NCBI GenBank assembly: GCA_033060915.1
Contig: CM065393.1
Location: 5,271,001 to 5,335,000 of the forward strand
Direction: 5' to 3'
Length of the DNA: 64,000 nt
Source of the DNA: Euryodendron excelsum
Lineage: Eukaryota; Streptophyta; Magnoliopsida; Ericales; Pentaphylacaceae
Position numbers and translations under genes: made by a program. The notes below the pieces were generated by a model. It did not search any database and was not told where the DNA came from. It saw only the letters and a program-made list of their open reading frames with translations. Shown here one piece after another: positions 35,208 to 44,987 of the stretch (its first letter is position 1; each line of letters starts with the position of its first letter).

Positions 35208-36551
35208 CTAGTATTGGTCTTCCACCAGCTTCTTCATATATTTGCCAATATGCTCAGTGGAAAGAGCAATGTCATTGGCAACTTTCTCTCTGATTTTGGT
35301 TCCTTCAGACACAAAGGCCTTGCTCAATTCTCTTACCTTCTTTTCAACAAAGAATAATCTAGTTGCCCCATTATCAATTTTCTTATCCAATTTGGTGAAC
35401 ATCTCTTCTTGATGCCTTTTCAAGTCTCTTACCATGCTCATCAAAATACTCATATCTACTGATTGGCCACCTGGAACAATGCTCATTGGAAAAAGTTCCC
35501 TTGGAGTAGGAGAAGAGGCAGGTCTAGAGGGTTCACCACTTTCTGGTATGGCACTGGAAGGTTCACCTCTTTCAGTGGATTCAATTCCAGGAGTCCCACT
35601 GTCAATATGTTTCTCTTTTCTAGGGGTCCAGGTCTTGCTCTGTGGGTTGAAGTGATAGCCCATCCTTGACAAAGTTTTCTGATTATACTCATCTGAATTA
35701 GAATCAGGAGTTCTGTGCTTTTCACCCCTTAAATCTATCTTGAAGTGTTTAAAAATTTTGGTCAAGAGGATCCCATAGGGTAGGCTAACTTTGGTTCTTG
35801 AGGCTTTGACAATGTGCTCTAAAATAAACTCAGGCAAATCAATTTTAGTGTCTGTCAAATAAGCCCAGAGGAAAAACAATTCCCTTTCAGTGATATAGTC
35901 AAACTTCCCACCTTTAGGAATGAGAATGTGACAAATAAAGTGATGCACCAATCTCAGTTCCAAAGGCAACTCATTGGCCATGGGTTGGAATGAATCATCA
36001 GTAATTTCCTTTCCCAGTAAAGCAGATAAAGCAGTCTTTCTACTAACATCTTTCTTGTCCATTTGCCCACCACTACCAATTTTTAAAATTTGACAAATCA
36101 CTCCTTTAGTGAGGGTAATGGTTTCACCCTTCACATAACTAATCACATTTATTTCTCCAGTTTCCTTTTCTACATGGGCATAGAATTGTCCAACAATTTC
36201 AGGATATACATCATCCTTTAACAAAGTAATAGATTTCCAACCAAGGGCTTCAAATTTTGGTTCAAATGCAAACTTCTCTTTAGCAAAGAAAGCATAATCT
36301 ATCCATCTTCCATTTAAAATGACTCTAGAAGAGAAAATTTTCTCATACTTATCTTGATTTGATTTCTTCTCAAAGTAAATGGTGTTGTCGAGAAATACAT
36401 CTTCCTCCTCCTCAGTTTGCTTCCCTTTTCTCCTCTTTGAAAGCTTAGAAGAGTCCCCTTTAGTCTTCCTCTTCGTTCCTCTCTTGGATATGGGAGTCGG
36501 CTCTTTTAGGGCTTTCTTGCCTTTCTTCGATGGAGCAGATTTAGGAGCCAT
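35208..36551 (-). CDS. Sirevirus ORF3 (plant transposon-type protein), premature stop likely
   Basis: 447-codon frame from ATG 36551. The N-terminus (~50 residues) is Lys/Arg/Ser-rich (PISKRGTKRKTKG, SKRRKGKQ), like a nuclear localisation signal, followed by an acidic patch. The middle (~residues 55-290) resembles the family often annotated as putative plant transposon protein: IYFEKKS, RVILNGRWIDY, LGWKSI, VHHFICHILIPK, LPYGILLTKIF. The C-terminal third is Pro/Ser-rich and then helical (KLDKKIDNGATRLFFVEKKV). I see no signal peptide or transmembrane segment, so it is not an obvious envelope protein. TAG at 35208 is followed in frame by ~85 more codons. Its function is unknown. Confidence 0.7.
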   Translation of the reverse strand: MAPKSAPSKKGKKALKEPTPISKRGTKRKTKGDSSKLSKRRKGKQTEEEEDVFLDNTIYFEKKSNQDKYEKIFSSRVILNGRWIDYAFFAKEKFAFEPKFEALGWKSITLLKDDVYPEIVGQFYAHVEKETGEINVISYVKGETITLTKGVICQILKIGSGGQMDKKDVSRKTALSALLGKEITDDSFQPMANELPLELRLVHHFICHILIPKGGKFDYITERELFFLWAYLTDTKIDLPEFILEHIVKASRTKVSLPYGILLTKIFKHFKIDLRGEKHRTPDSNSDEYNQKTLSRMGYHFNPQSKTWTPRKEKHIDSGTPGIESTERGEPSSAIPESGEPSRPASSPTPRELFPMSIVPGGQSVDMSILMSMVRDLKRHQEEMFTKLDKKIDNGATRLFFVEKKVRELSKAFVSEGTKIREKVANDIALSTEHIGKYMKKLVEDQY

Positions 36552-36751
36552 GGAAGGTTGTAAAAGACGGTTGAAGGAAGTTAGAAATACTCTAGGATGA
36601 TCAAATATAGGTTGGGTAAGGATTGAGGGAGAGTTTTTCGGTGGTTGGAAGTGGAGATGGCGGTTGATCGTGAAAGAAGAGAGAAATTTGAAACGTTGGA
36701 ATGATTTGAATAAAACAGGGGTGTTACAGTTTTAAAGTGATTTTAACTTAA

Positions 36752-36928
36752 ATGAATCGACTCATGGTTAAAAAGGGTCGACTCTTTTTGAGCGAAGAAA
36801 GCTTCCTGAGCTCTCTGTTCAAATGAGTCGACTCTTTTGCCAGGAGGAGTACTCTTTTCGACAGAGGACATGTGAGGCTGATTCCAGAGTCCAGGAGTCG
36901 ATTCTTTTGGAGCATGAGTCGACTCTTT
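36752..36928. promoter_or_regulatory. Internal copy of the GAGTCGACTC palindrome array upstream of ORF3
   Basis: Between pol and ORF3 the LTR motif recurs: GAATCGACTC (~36754), GGGTCGACTC (~36776), GAGTCGACTC (~36826), a degenerate copy (~36847), GAGTCGATTC (~36895) and GAGTCGACTC (~36917), most followed by TTTT. Pairs and the ~70-bp period match the LTR array. It lies 200-380 bp upstream of the ORF3 ATG. A further copy (GAGTCGGCTCTTTT, ~36491) is inside the ORF3 N-terminal codons. Confidence 0.8.
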
Positions 36929-37042
36929 TTCTCCAGAAATGCAAAGATGTGTTTTTAAAAGCCATGAAATGCATCAAACAAGTTTGTAATCAATTTCAAG
37001 GATACTTATGCATTTATCAAACATATATAGACATCTAAGCAT

Positions 37043-40000
37043 TCAAGATAAAGGGTTGCTCATTCCCAATTCTCTCCTAATCATACAAAACCTATCTTCA
37101 TTCAAGGGTTTTGTGAATATATCTGCAAGTTGATGTTCAGTACTCACAAAATCAAGCAAAATGTCACCTTTTTGCACATGATCACGTATAAAATGATGTC
37201 TAATCTCAATGTGCTTTGTGCGAGAGTGTTGGATAGGGTTTTTAGTCAGATTGATGGCACTTGTGTTATCACATCTAACTGGAATATGTTCAAATGTTAA
37301 ACCAAAGTCCTCTAATTGATGTTTTATCCAAAGCACTTGTGCACAACAGCTTCCGGCTGCAATATACTCAGCCTCGGCTGTAGAAAGTGCAACAGAGTTT
37401 TGTTTCTTACTAGACCATGAAACAAGCATATTTCCAAGAAATTGACAAGATCCACTAGTACTTTTTCTATCAACTTTGCTACCAGCATAATCAGCATCTG
37501 AATAGCCAATTAAGTTCAAAGATGTGTTTTTAGGATACCACAATCCAAGATTAGGTGTGTGCTTAAGGTATCTAAATATTCGTTTAACAGCAACATGTGA
37601 TTCCTTTGGATTAGTTTGAAATCGAGCACACAAACATACACTAAACATAATATCAGGCCTACTAGCAGTCAAGTAGAGCAATGAGCCTATCATACTTCTA
37701 TATAGCTTGGTATCTACTGAAATACCTTTCTCATCACCGTCAAGTTTTGTTGAAGTATTCATAGGAGTGCCCAATGGTTTCGCATTTTCCAGCCCAAACT
37801 TCTTGAGTAGATCTTTGATGTACTTAGCTTGGTTAATGAAAATTCCTTCCCTTGATTGTTTGATTTGAAGTCCAAGGAAGTAATTGAGCTCACCCATCAT
37901 GCTCATCTCAAACTCACCCTGCATACACTTAGCAAATTCTTTGCAAAGCTTTTCATTAGTAGAGCCAAATATAATGTCATCAACATAAATTTGCACAAGC
38001 AACATGTCATGATTTTTAACCTTTATAAAAAGAGTTGTATCAACCTTTCCTCTCGTAAAATCATTTTCGGTTAAAAATTTGCTTAGCCTTTCATACCAGG
38101 CCCTTGGAGCTTGCTTTAAACCATATAATGCTTTAGTAAGTTTGAAAACATGTTCTGGAAATATAGGATTTTCAAAGCCAGGAGGTTGTTCAACATACAC
38201 CTCTTCAGAAATAAAACCATTCAAGAATGCACTCTTCACATCCATTTGATAGAGTTTGAAATTCTTGAAACATGAAAATGCAAGCAACATTCTAATAGCT
38301 TCTAATCTAGCTACAGGTGCATACGTCTCATCAAAATCAATACCTTCTTCTTGACTATAGCCTTGAGCTACAAGTCTAGCCTTGTTTCTAATAATGATTC
38401 CAGATTCATCCATCTTGTTTCTAAACACCCATTTGGTTCCAATTACAGGATGATCTTTAGGTCTAGGAATAAGATTCCAAACCTTATTCCTTTCAAATTG
38501 GTTTAATTCTTCTTGCATGGCCATAATCCATGACTCGTCGTTTTCAGCATCTTGAAAACATTTTGGTTCTATTTGTGAAAGGAAAGCAAGATGATTACAC
38601 ACATTTCTAAGAGATGATCTTGTTCTTACCCCTTGTGATGGATCACCTAGTATTTGCTCTGTTGGATGATTGTGGACAAATTTCCACTCCTTTGGCAATC
38701 CTTCATTCTCATTTTGTTGGCTTGAGAAGTCATCTTGATTTCCTTTGTCATGTGGTGAAGCTTCATTTTGAGTTTGATCAATGTTCATCTTATCCAAGTT
38801 CTTCTCCACATCATCTATATCATCATTCACAGCCTTTCTAGACAAAGAGTTTAGTTCATCAAAAGTAACATGAATTGATTCTTCAACAACTAAGGTTTTC
38901 TTATTGTAAACTCTATAAGCCTTGCTATGTGAGGAATATCCTAGAAAGATAGCTTCATCAGATTTTGCATCAAATTTACCAAGGTTGTCCTTGTTATTAT
39001 TTAACACAAAGCATTTACATCCAAAAGCTCTAAAATATGAAACACTTGGTTTCTTGTTTTTCCAAAGCTCGTATGGGGTTTTATTTAAAAAATTTCTTAC
39101 CAAAACTCTGTTTAACACATAGCAAGCTGTGTTAACAGCTTCAACCCAAAAATATTTTGGCAAATTGTTTTCACAAAGCATTGTTCTCCCCATTTCTTCC
39201 AAAGTCCTGTTTTTCCTTTCAACAACTCCATTTTGTTGAGGAGTTCTAGGTGCTGAAAAGTTATGTTCAAAACCATTTTCATCACAATATGTTTCAAAAG
39301 GTTTGCAATCAAACTCACCACCATGGTCAGTCCTAATTGCTGTGATTGTAAATCCTTTTTCGTTTTGAACCCTTTTACAAAATTTGGTAAAGAAAGCAAT
39401 TGTTTCATCTTTGTGAGCTAGAAAGAATGTCCATGTAAACCTTGAGTAATCATCAACAATGACAAGAGCATATTGTTTACCAGCTAAGCTTAGAGTTCTA
39501 GTTGGTCCAAACAAATTCATATGCAATAGTTGAAGTGGTCTAGAAGTAGAGAGCATGTTGGTAGATTTAAAAGATACTCTGGTTTGTTTTCCCATTTGAC
39601 ATGCATCACAAGTTTTGTCTTTTTCAAAATTGAGTTTGGGAAGACCATTTACTAACTTATTTTTAGAAATTTTTGAAATAATGCTCATACTAATATGGCC
39701 AAGCCTTCTATGCCACAACCAACTATCTTCTTTGCTCACAGCAGTAAGGCATTTGATCTTACAAGAAGATAATTCATTTAAGTTGAAAGTGTAAATATTG
39801 CCTTGTCTTTGGCCAGTCAATATGATCTTGTTATCATTTATGTTTACTACATTACATTTAGATGATTCAAACACTACTTTGCAACCTTTGTCACACAATT
39901 GACTAATGCTTAACAGGTTGTGTTTAAGTCCTTTAACAAGTAGAACATTCTCAATAGAAGTTGAAGAATTTTTACCAATACTACCTATACCGATGATCTT

Positions 40001-40144
40001 GCCTTTGCTATTATCTCCAAAAGTGACCAATCCTCCATCTTTTGGTGTGAGAGAAGTGAATTGAGTTTCATCTCCAGTCATATGTCTTGAACAGCCACTG
40101 TCCAAGTACCATTGATCCTTTTTGGAGTTGGCTTGAAGACACAC
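37043..40144 (-). CDS. Sirevirus pol polyprotein (protease, integrase, RT, RNase H)
   Basis: 1033-codon open frame. Protease DSGCS near residue 16. Integrase zinc finger WHRRLGHI...CDAC (~145-185). Integrase core: the first catalytic Asp is Asn210 (LHMNLFGPT), the second is Asp273 (RTDHGGEF), Glu309 ([10 protein letters not shown]); the 35-residue D-E spacing is normal. RT has [11 protein letters not shown] and the active site YVDD (~717-720). RNase H has [18 protein letters not shown] (~880), [11 protein letters not shown] and [14 protein letters not shown]. The frame opens directly after a TAG; the first codon shown is GTG, so translation must come from gag by recoding or a spliced RNA. All catalytic sites but Asn210 look intact, so the element is close to, but perhaps not, autonomous. 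Confidence 0.92.
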   Translation of the reverse strand: MCLQANSKKDQWYLDSGCSRHMTGDETQFTSLTPKDGGLVTFGDNSKGKIIGIGSIGKNSSTSIENVLLVKGLKHNLLSISQLCDKGCKVVFESSKCNVVNINDNKIILTGQRQGNIYTFNLNELSSCKIKCLTAVSKEDSWLWHRRLGHISMSIISKISKNKLVNGLPKLNFEKDKTCDACQMGKQTRVSFKSTNMLSTSRPLQLLHMNLFGPTRTLSLAGKQYALVIVDDYSRFTWTFFLAHKDETIAFFTKFCKRVQNEKGFTITAIRTDHGGEFDCKPFETYCDENGFEHNFSAPRTPQQNGVVERKNRTLEEMGRTMLCENNLPKYFWVEAVNTACYVLNRVLVRNFLNKTPYELWKNKKPSVSYFRAFGCKCFVLNNNKDNLGKFDAKSDEAIFLGYSSHSKAYRVYNKKTLVVEESIHVTFDELNSLSRKAVNDDIDDVEKNLDKMNIDQTQNEASPHDKGNQDDFSSQQNENEGLPKEWKFVHNHPTEQILGDPSQGVRTRSSLRNVCNHLAFLSQIEPKCFQDAENDESWIMAMQEELNQFERNKVWNLIPRPKDHPVIGTKWVFRNKMDESGIIIRNKARLVAQGYSQEEGIDFDETYAPVARLEAIRMLLAFSCFKNFKLYQMDVKSAFLNGFISEEVYVEQPPGFENPIFPEHVFKLTKALYGLKQAPRAWYERLSKFLTENDFTRGKVDTTLFIKVKNHDMLLVQIYVDDIIFGSTNEKLCKEFAKCMQGEFEMSMMGELNYFLGLQIKQSREGIFINQAKYIKDLLKKFGLENAKPLGTPMNTSTKLDGDEKGISVDTKLYRSMIGSLLYLTASRPDIMFSVCLCARFQTNPKESHVAVKRIFRYLKHTPNLGLWYPKNTSLNLIGYSDADYAGSKVDRKSTSGSCQFLGNMLVSWSSKKQNSVALSTAEAEYIAAGSCCAQVLWIKHQLEDFGLTFEHIPVRCDNTSAINLTKNPIQHSRTKHIEIRHHFIRDHVQKGDILLDFVSTEHQLADIFTKPLNEDRFCMIRRELGMSNPLS

Positions 40145-40160
40145 CTACAAAACAAGCAAC

Positions 40161-41705
40161 TCAACCTTTGACCTTTGGTACCCAAATCATCTTGGGTCCA
40201 GTGGAGTTAGTCTTCAATGTTCCTTTTGGAACCCAAGCTTTCTTGACACCATGAGATTGTTGTATAAGAAAACATTGATTTGCAAAGTGACCTCTCTTAT
40301 GACAATAGAAGCATGTGATTGGTGCTTTTGAAAACTTTTTATGTTTAAAAACATTGTAACCTATTCCAGCCTTGTCAAGAGAGCAATTTCGTTTTCCAAG
40401 CATAACATCAAGTTTATCTCTTCCATTGACACATTTAGAAAGAGATTTTTCTAAATCAGTGACTTTTTCTTTTAAAACAGAGTTTTCATTTTTCAAAATG
40501 TCATTTTCATTTTGTAACTCTTCACTTTCTTCTGTGAGAGTGAATACCATATTCTTGAGAAGATTGTTTTTGATGCTTAGCTTTTTAAATTCAACTATCA
40601 AATCATCAAAAGCATCTTGCAATTCATTAAAAGAAAAATCAGAATTAGTTACCTCTGTTTCTTCTTCATGTGCCATAAGACATAGGTTGGCTACTTCATG
40701 AGTTTCAGATTCATCTAAGCTTGAATCCTCACTGTCACTCCATGTTGCAGCTAGAGCCTTCTTCCCTCTTTCTTTCTTTCCTTTCTTTTTCAGCTGAGGA
40801 CACTCATTTCTCATGTGTCCTGGCTTTTTGCATTCGTAGCATATGATGGTAGAATCCTTGTTGTTGGATTCACCTTTTGCTTCAATCTTCTTTCCTCCCT
40901 TCCACCTTCTTCTCATGAATCTCTTGAATTTTCTTGTGATGAGAGCAAGATCTTCCTCATCTTCTTCTTCACTTCCAGATTCATTTTCTGATGTGGTGGT
41001 CTTGAATGCAACAGACTTCTTTTTCTTGTCCTCTTCTTCTTGAGCATTCTGTTTTCGGGTTAGCTCATAAGTCATAAGAGAGCCAAGAAGTTCTTCAAGA
41101 GGTAGAATGTTGAGGTCTTTAGCTTCTTGAATGGCTGTCACCTTTGCTTCCCATGTCTTTGGCAGTGATCTTAAGATTTTCCTTACCTGTTCACTGTTAG
41201 GATACACTTTTCCAAGAGACTTTAAGCCATTTACAATGTCAGTAAATCTGGTGAACATCTCAGTTATAGACTCATCAGATTTCATTCTAAATAATTCATA
41301 GTTATGCACAAGAATGTTAATTTTTGACTCCTTGACCTGATTTGTTCCTTCATGAGTTACTTCAAGTCTGTCCCAAATTTCTTTGGCAGATTCACAGGTA
41401 GAAATTCTATTGAACTCATTTGGATCTAATGCACAATATAAGATATTCATAGCCTTAGCATTAGATTGCATAAGCTTCATGTCATTCTCATCCCATTCAT
41501 TTTCAGGTTTGGGGATAACTTCTCTTTCAATAACTTTGCTGGGAGTTTTAGGACCATTAACAATAATCATCCATAACTCATAATCAACAGATTGAATATA
41601 AATCCTCATTCTATTCTTCCAATAGTTGTAGTTTGTACCATTAAACATTGGAGGTCTATTAGTGGATTGACCCTCACCTAGAGAGCTTCCAATCATGGTT
41701 GCCAT
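40161..41705 (-). CDS. Sirevirus gag
   Basis: 514-residue Gag from ATG 41705 (context GCCATGG read on the plus strand). The N-terminal part has the copia gag (UBN2-type) pattern: FNGTNYNYWKNRM, AKEIWDRLEVTHEG, LRSLPKTWEAKVTAI, LGSLMTYE. There are two CCHC zinc knuckles, CYECKKPGHMRNEC (~287-300) and CFYCHKRGHFANQC (~464-477). Between them is a heptad-rich helix (ELQNENDILKNENSVLKEKV), as in other Sirevirus Gags, for which binding to dynein light chain LC8-like proteins has been described. It ends in TGA 17 bases before the pol frame opens in another phase. Expected to form cytoplasmic particles that package the RNA. Confidence 0.92.
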   Translation of the reverse strand: MATMIGSSLGEGQSTNRPPMFNGTNYNYWKNRMRIYIQSVDYELWMIIVNGPKTPSKVIEREVIPKPENEWDENDMKLMQSNAKAMNILYCALDPNEFNRISTCESAKEIWDRLEVTHEGTNQVKESKINILVHNYELFRMKSDESITEMFTRFTDIVNGLKSLGKVYPNSEQVRKILRSLPKTWEAKVTAIQEAKDLNILPLEELLGSLMTYELTRKQNAQEEEDKKKKSVAFKTTTSENESGSEEEDEEDLALITRKFKRFMRRRWKGGKKIEAKGESNNKDSTIICYECKKPGHMRNECPQLKKKGKKERGKKALAATWSDSEDSSLDESETHEVANLCLMAHEEETEVTNSDFSFNELQDAFDDLIVEFKKLSIKNNLLKNMVFTLTEESEELQNENDILKNENSVLKEKVTDLEKSLSKCVNGRDKLDVMLGKRNCSLDKAGIGYNVFKHKKFSKAPITCFYCHKRGHFANQCFLIQQSHGVKKAWVPKGTLKTNSTGPKMIWVPKVKG

Positions 41706-41747
41706 GGATCAACTCTAAGGATGTTAAGCCTTTAAACTAGAGTACTA

Positions 41748-41759
41748 GCTCTGATACCA
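41748..41759 (-). promoter_or_regulatory. Sirevirus primer binding site (tRNA-iMet)
   Basis: Minus-strand TGGTATCAGAGC two bases inside the 5' LTR, complementary to initiator tRNA-Met. It fixes the minus orientation of the element. Confidence 0.92.
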
Positions 41760-41761
41760 AT

Positions 41762-43701
41762 TGTTGGCCCAAGCAGGCAACCCAAGAGGGGGGGGGGTGA
41801 ATTGGGTTTTATAGAATTTTTAACAAGAGTTTCAACTAAAAAATCGTTTATGGATTTTAGAAACAAATAATCAAAGTATATGTATCAAGCAAATGAAGTG
41901 TACATTAAAACAAGTATTTGCAAGCATGCATAATGAGCAAGTAAGCAAAACAGAGGCAGAAGAAATATGCACCAGATTTATAGAGGTTCGGCCAACCTTG
42001 CCTACGTCCTCTCTTCTTCGATCCTTTCGAAGGAATTCCACTATGCAATACACCTTACACAGCCGCTGGTTGTGCCACGAGTGCCCAGCTCACTCTTTAC
42101 AAAAGCTTCTTCCCAAGCTTTCAAAACCCAAGAGATTTTGTCCAAGCTTCTCTTAAACTTACAAGTGTTTTTCCCAAGAACACTTAAACTTACAAGGTTA
42201 CAAACCCACCCAAACAAGAATGAATGAAGATTATACAAAGAGTGACTCTCCTAGTGAGTATACAAATGAATACAATTCAATGGATAACTTTAAATACTCA
42301 GCAAGAATATGTAACAGTTAGGTGCAGGTGATTTTTAGCTTTGAAGCACTTGATATGAATGGTATGATTGCTCTCTTCTTCTTCTTTGAAGCTGTATGTA
42401 TCTCATATATATAGGTATGGATCGATTCTAGCCGTTGGAGAAGTATGGGAGAAGATTTGGTTGTGTTTGTGCCCATACCGTCTGTCAGAAAACTAGCCGT
42501 TAGAGTCTAGGGGTCGACTCTTTTCACAATGAGTCGACTCTTTTTGCATTTCAGCAGATTTTTCAAGTTTCTGTCCAAATGAGTCGACTCTTTTGTCCCA
42601 GGAGTCGACTCTTTTCAGCAGTCTGCAGAATTGTTTGTTCTCTGTTGCAATGAGTCGACTCTTTTTGGCCAGGAGTCGACTCTTTTAAGCTTCCAGCAGA
42701 ATTCCAAGGCTCTGTTCGAATGAGTCGGCTCTTTTAACTTGAGGAGTCGACCCTTTTTCCAAAAACCCATATTTTTGCAACTTTTCTTCATTCTTTTTCA
42801 AAGCTTCCAATCTCTTCAAGGATCATCTAAATAGGCTTTTTAAAGCTTGCAAACACTTCTTCAAGATTAGATGACTCCAAGAACATCTTCAATCCATTCA
42901 AGGTGAGTTTTCTTCATTTTCATCACTTGTAGAGCTCTTCCATTATCATAGCTTCATCTATTGATTCAAGTCTTCTTCAATATCTTCAAGAGAGCTTCCA
43001 TGACTTAGAATCTTCATTTCTTCAATCAACATGGCTTCTCCATGGACTTCAACAACTCAAGAAAGCTTTCCAAATCTTGTGATTCCTTCCATGTCTTCAA
43101 GACATCTTTACATCTTCTAAGAAAACTTCCATATTTTGAGTTGGTATCTTTTTCTTCCATTCTTGCAAGATATCTTCAAGTACTCAAAGTCTTCAATCTT
43201 TTAAATCAAGACTTTGATCATTTTCATTCTTCTTCTTTGATATCCATCATCTTCATTCCCTTATAAAATCACCATTGTTGAATATGCTATTCTTTCATGC
43301 TTATCAATCTTCAATCTAGGATTTTCATTAACTTGAGATTTCTTCTTCTTATAATATCACCTTTGTAGAATACATTACTTCATCATGCTTTTCATCATAA
43401 ATCCTTTATTATGATAAGCTTCAAGTCAAGATCTAATTGATAATTCATCTGCACACTAAGTAGAATTATTAGATCATTTAACCATGTTTTGTTATCATCA
43501 AAATCAAGGCATTGACTCAACAATCTCCCCCTTTTTGATGATGACAAAACATTAAAAATATATGCAATTAATTTCAACATGAAACATGAGGATTAATATG
43601 TATGAGAAGTATGAGACTTCAAATGTCCAGTACTTCAAATTTTCAGTTTTCTTCCCTGTTTCAATATATTTTTCATAAGTATTTCTCCCCCTTTTTGTTA
43701 A
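41762..43701 (-). repeat. Sirevirus 5' LTR
   Basis: 1940-bp LTR nearly identical to 32217-34154. In element orientation: U3 start near 43701, palindrome array 42756-42511, TATA-like CTATATATATGAG (42415-42403), so transcription should start near 42380. The outer end reads GTTAA before host sequence, while the 3' LTR copy reads GTTAATCA, so the outermost ~3 bases may be lost. Confidence 0.92.
42403..42415 (-). promoter_or_regulatory. Candidate TATA box of the Sirevirus 5' LTR
   Basis: Minus-strand CTATATATATGAG about 100 bp downstream of the palindrome array (42511-42756). The order array-TATA-gag is what an LTR promoter would need. The identical site in the 3' LTR is at ~32856-32868. Confidence 0.55.
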
Positions 43702-44987
43702 ATGGGACTAGAAAATATGTGGACCGATCTTTGGAACTACAAAAAGATGTCATTGTATCTTCTGAACCTAGAAGGAGTAAAAGGATAAGGACTGAAAAGT
43801 CTTTTGGGCTAGATTTCATTGTTTATTTGGTAGAAGGTACTAGAGATTCTATCTCTAAGCAAACATCGGTTTCGCCTTCTATAGAACGTGATCCTCTTTC
43901 ATTCGATGAGGCTATGAAGTCTCAAAATTCATCTTTTTGGAAAGAGGCTATTAAAGATGAAATGGACTCTATTATGGGTAATAAAACTTGGAAATTAGTT
44001 GATCTACCACCTGGTTCTGTTCCTGTTAGATGTAAATGGATTTTCAAAAAGAAAATGAAGGTAAATGGAACTATAGACAAGTTTAAGGCCAGATTAGTTG
44101 CTAAAGGTTTTAAACAACAAGAAGATATAGACTATTTTGATACTTATGCACCTGTTGTTAGAATTAGTACTATCCGGTTACTTATTGCATTAGCTTCTAT
44201 CTATAACTTCGAAATTCACCAAATGGATGTTAAAACTGCATTTTTAAATGGTGAATTGAATGAAAAAGTTTACATGGACCAACCTGAGGGTTTTATCATG
44301 CCTGGACAAGAACATAAAGTTTGTAAGTTGGTTAAGTCTTTTTACGAACTTAAACAAGCACCTAAACAGTGGCATGAGAAATTTGATCAAGTTGTGGTTA
44401 CTAACGGCTTTAAAATACATGAATCTGATAAGTGTGTTTATAGTAAGTTCAATAATGATATGTTAATTTTTGGTACTGATATTGATAGCATTGTGAAAGT
44501 TAAGAAATTTTTATCATCTAATTTTGAAATGAAAGACATGGGTATTGCTGATGCCATTTTGGGTATCCGAATTAAAAGGAATACTAATGAGATTGTCCTT
44601 TCTCAATCACATTATATAGAAAAAATACTCAGAAGATTTGATTCATTTGATTGCAAACTTGTGAGTACACCGTTTGATTCAAATTTGAAATTGTATCCTA
44701 ATACTGGTAGAGCTATTGATCAATTAAAGTACGCTAGGGTAATTGGTTGTTTGATGTATATTATGACATGCACACGGCCTGATATTGCTTATGCAGTTGG
44801 TAAACTTAGTAGATTTACTAGTAATCCTAGCACTAGTCATTGGAATGCTATAACAAGAGTTTTAAAATATCTAAAAGGAACCATGGATTATGGTTTGTGT
44901 TATAGTGGTTATCCTACGATTTTGGAAGGTTACACTGATGCTAGTTGGATATCTGACCAAGATGATCATACATCAACCAGTTGGTGA
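43702..44987 (+). pseudogene. Copia-2 reverse transcriptase region, active site deleted
   Basis: Copia-2 polyprotein resumes right after the Sirevirus LTR ([12 protein letters not shown], then [49 protein letters not shown]). RT motifs include [36 protein letters not shown] and QPEGF. After [10 protein letters not shown] it jumps to MLIFGTD, so the strand holding the catalytic YVDD and ~13 preceding residues are missing in frame. RNase H begins ([18 protein letters not shown]) and is cut by TGA 44985-44987. Confidence 0.9.

Larger units (their letters stand above)
32217..43701 (-). mobile_element. Sirevirus-type Ty1/copia retrotransposon, young, nested in Copia-2
   Basis: Minus-strand element: 5' LTR 41762-43701, primer site, gag 41705-40161, pol 40144-37043, palindrome array, ORF3 36551-35208, a region with several CTCCCCCTT blocks (polypurine tracts), 3' LTR 32217-34154. 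Long LTRs, an extra ORF after pol, multiple polypurine tracts and palindrome clusters are known hallmarks of the plant Sirevirus lineage. The LTRs differ by only two substitutions (T32459/G42006, C32729/T42276) and a two-base difference in a G run. No 5-bp target duplication is visible: ATTGA on the left, ATGGG on the right. Confidence 0.93.

Noticed and set aside
35208..36551. Sirevirus ORF3 as an envelope gene
   Set aside because: No signal peptide or membrane segment; it looks like a basic, possibly nuclear protein with the plant transposon protein pattern.
40372..40701. Plus-strand frames opposite gag and pol
   Set aside because: Shadows of the real minus-strand polyprotein.
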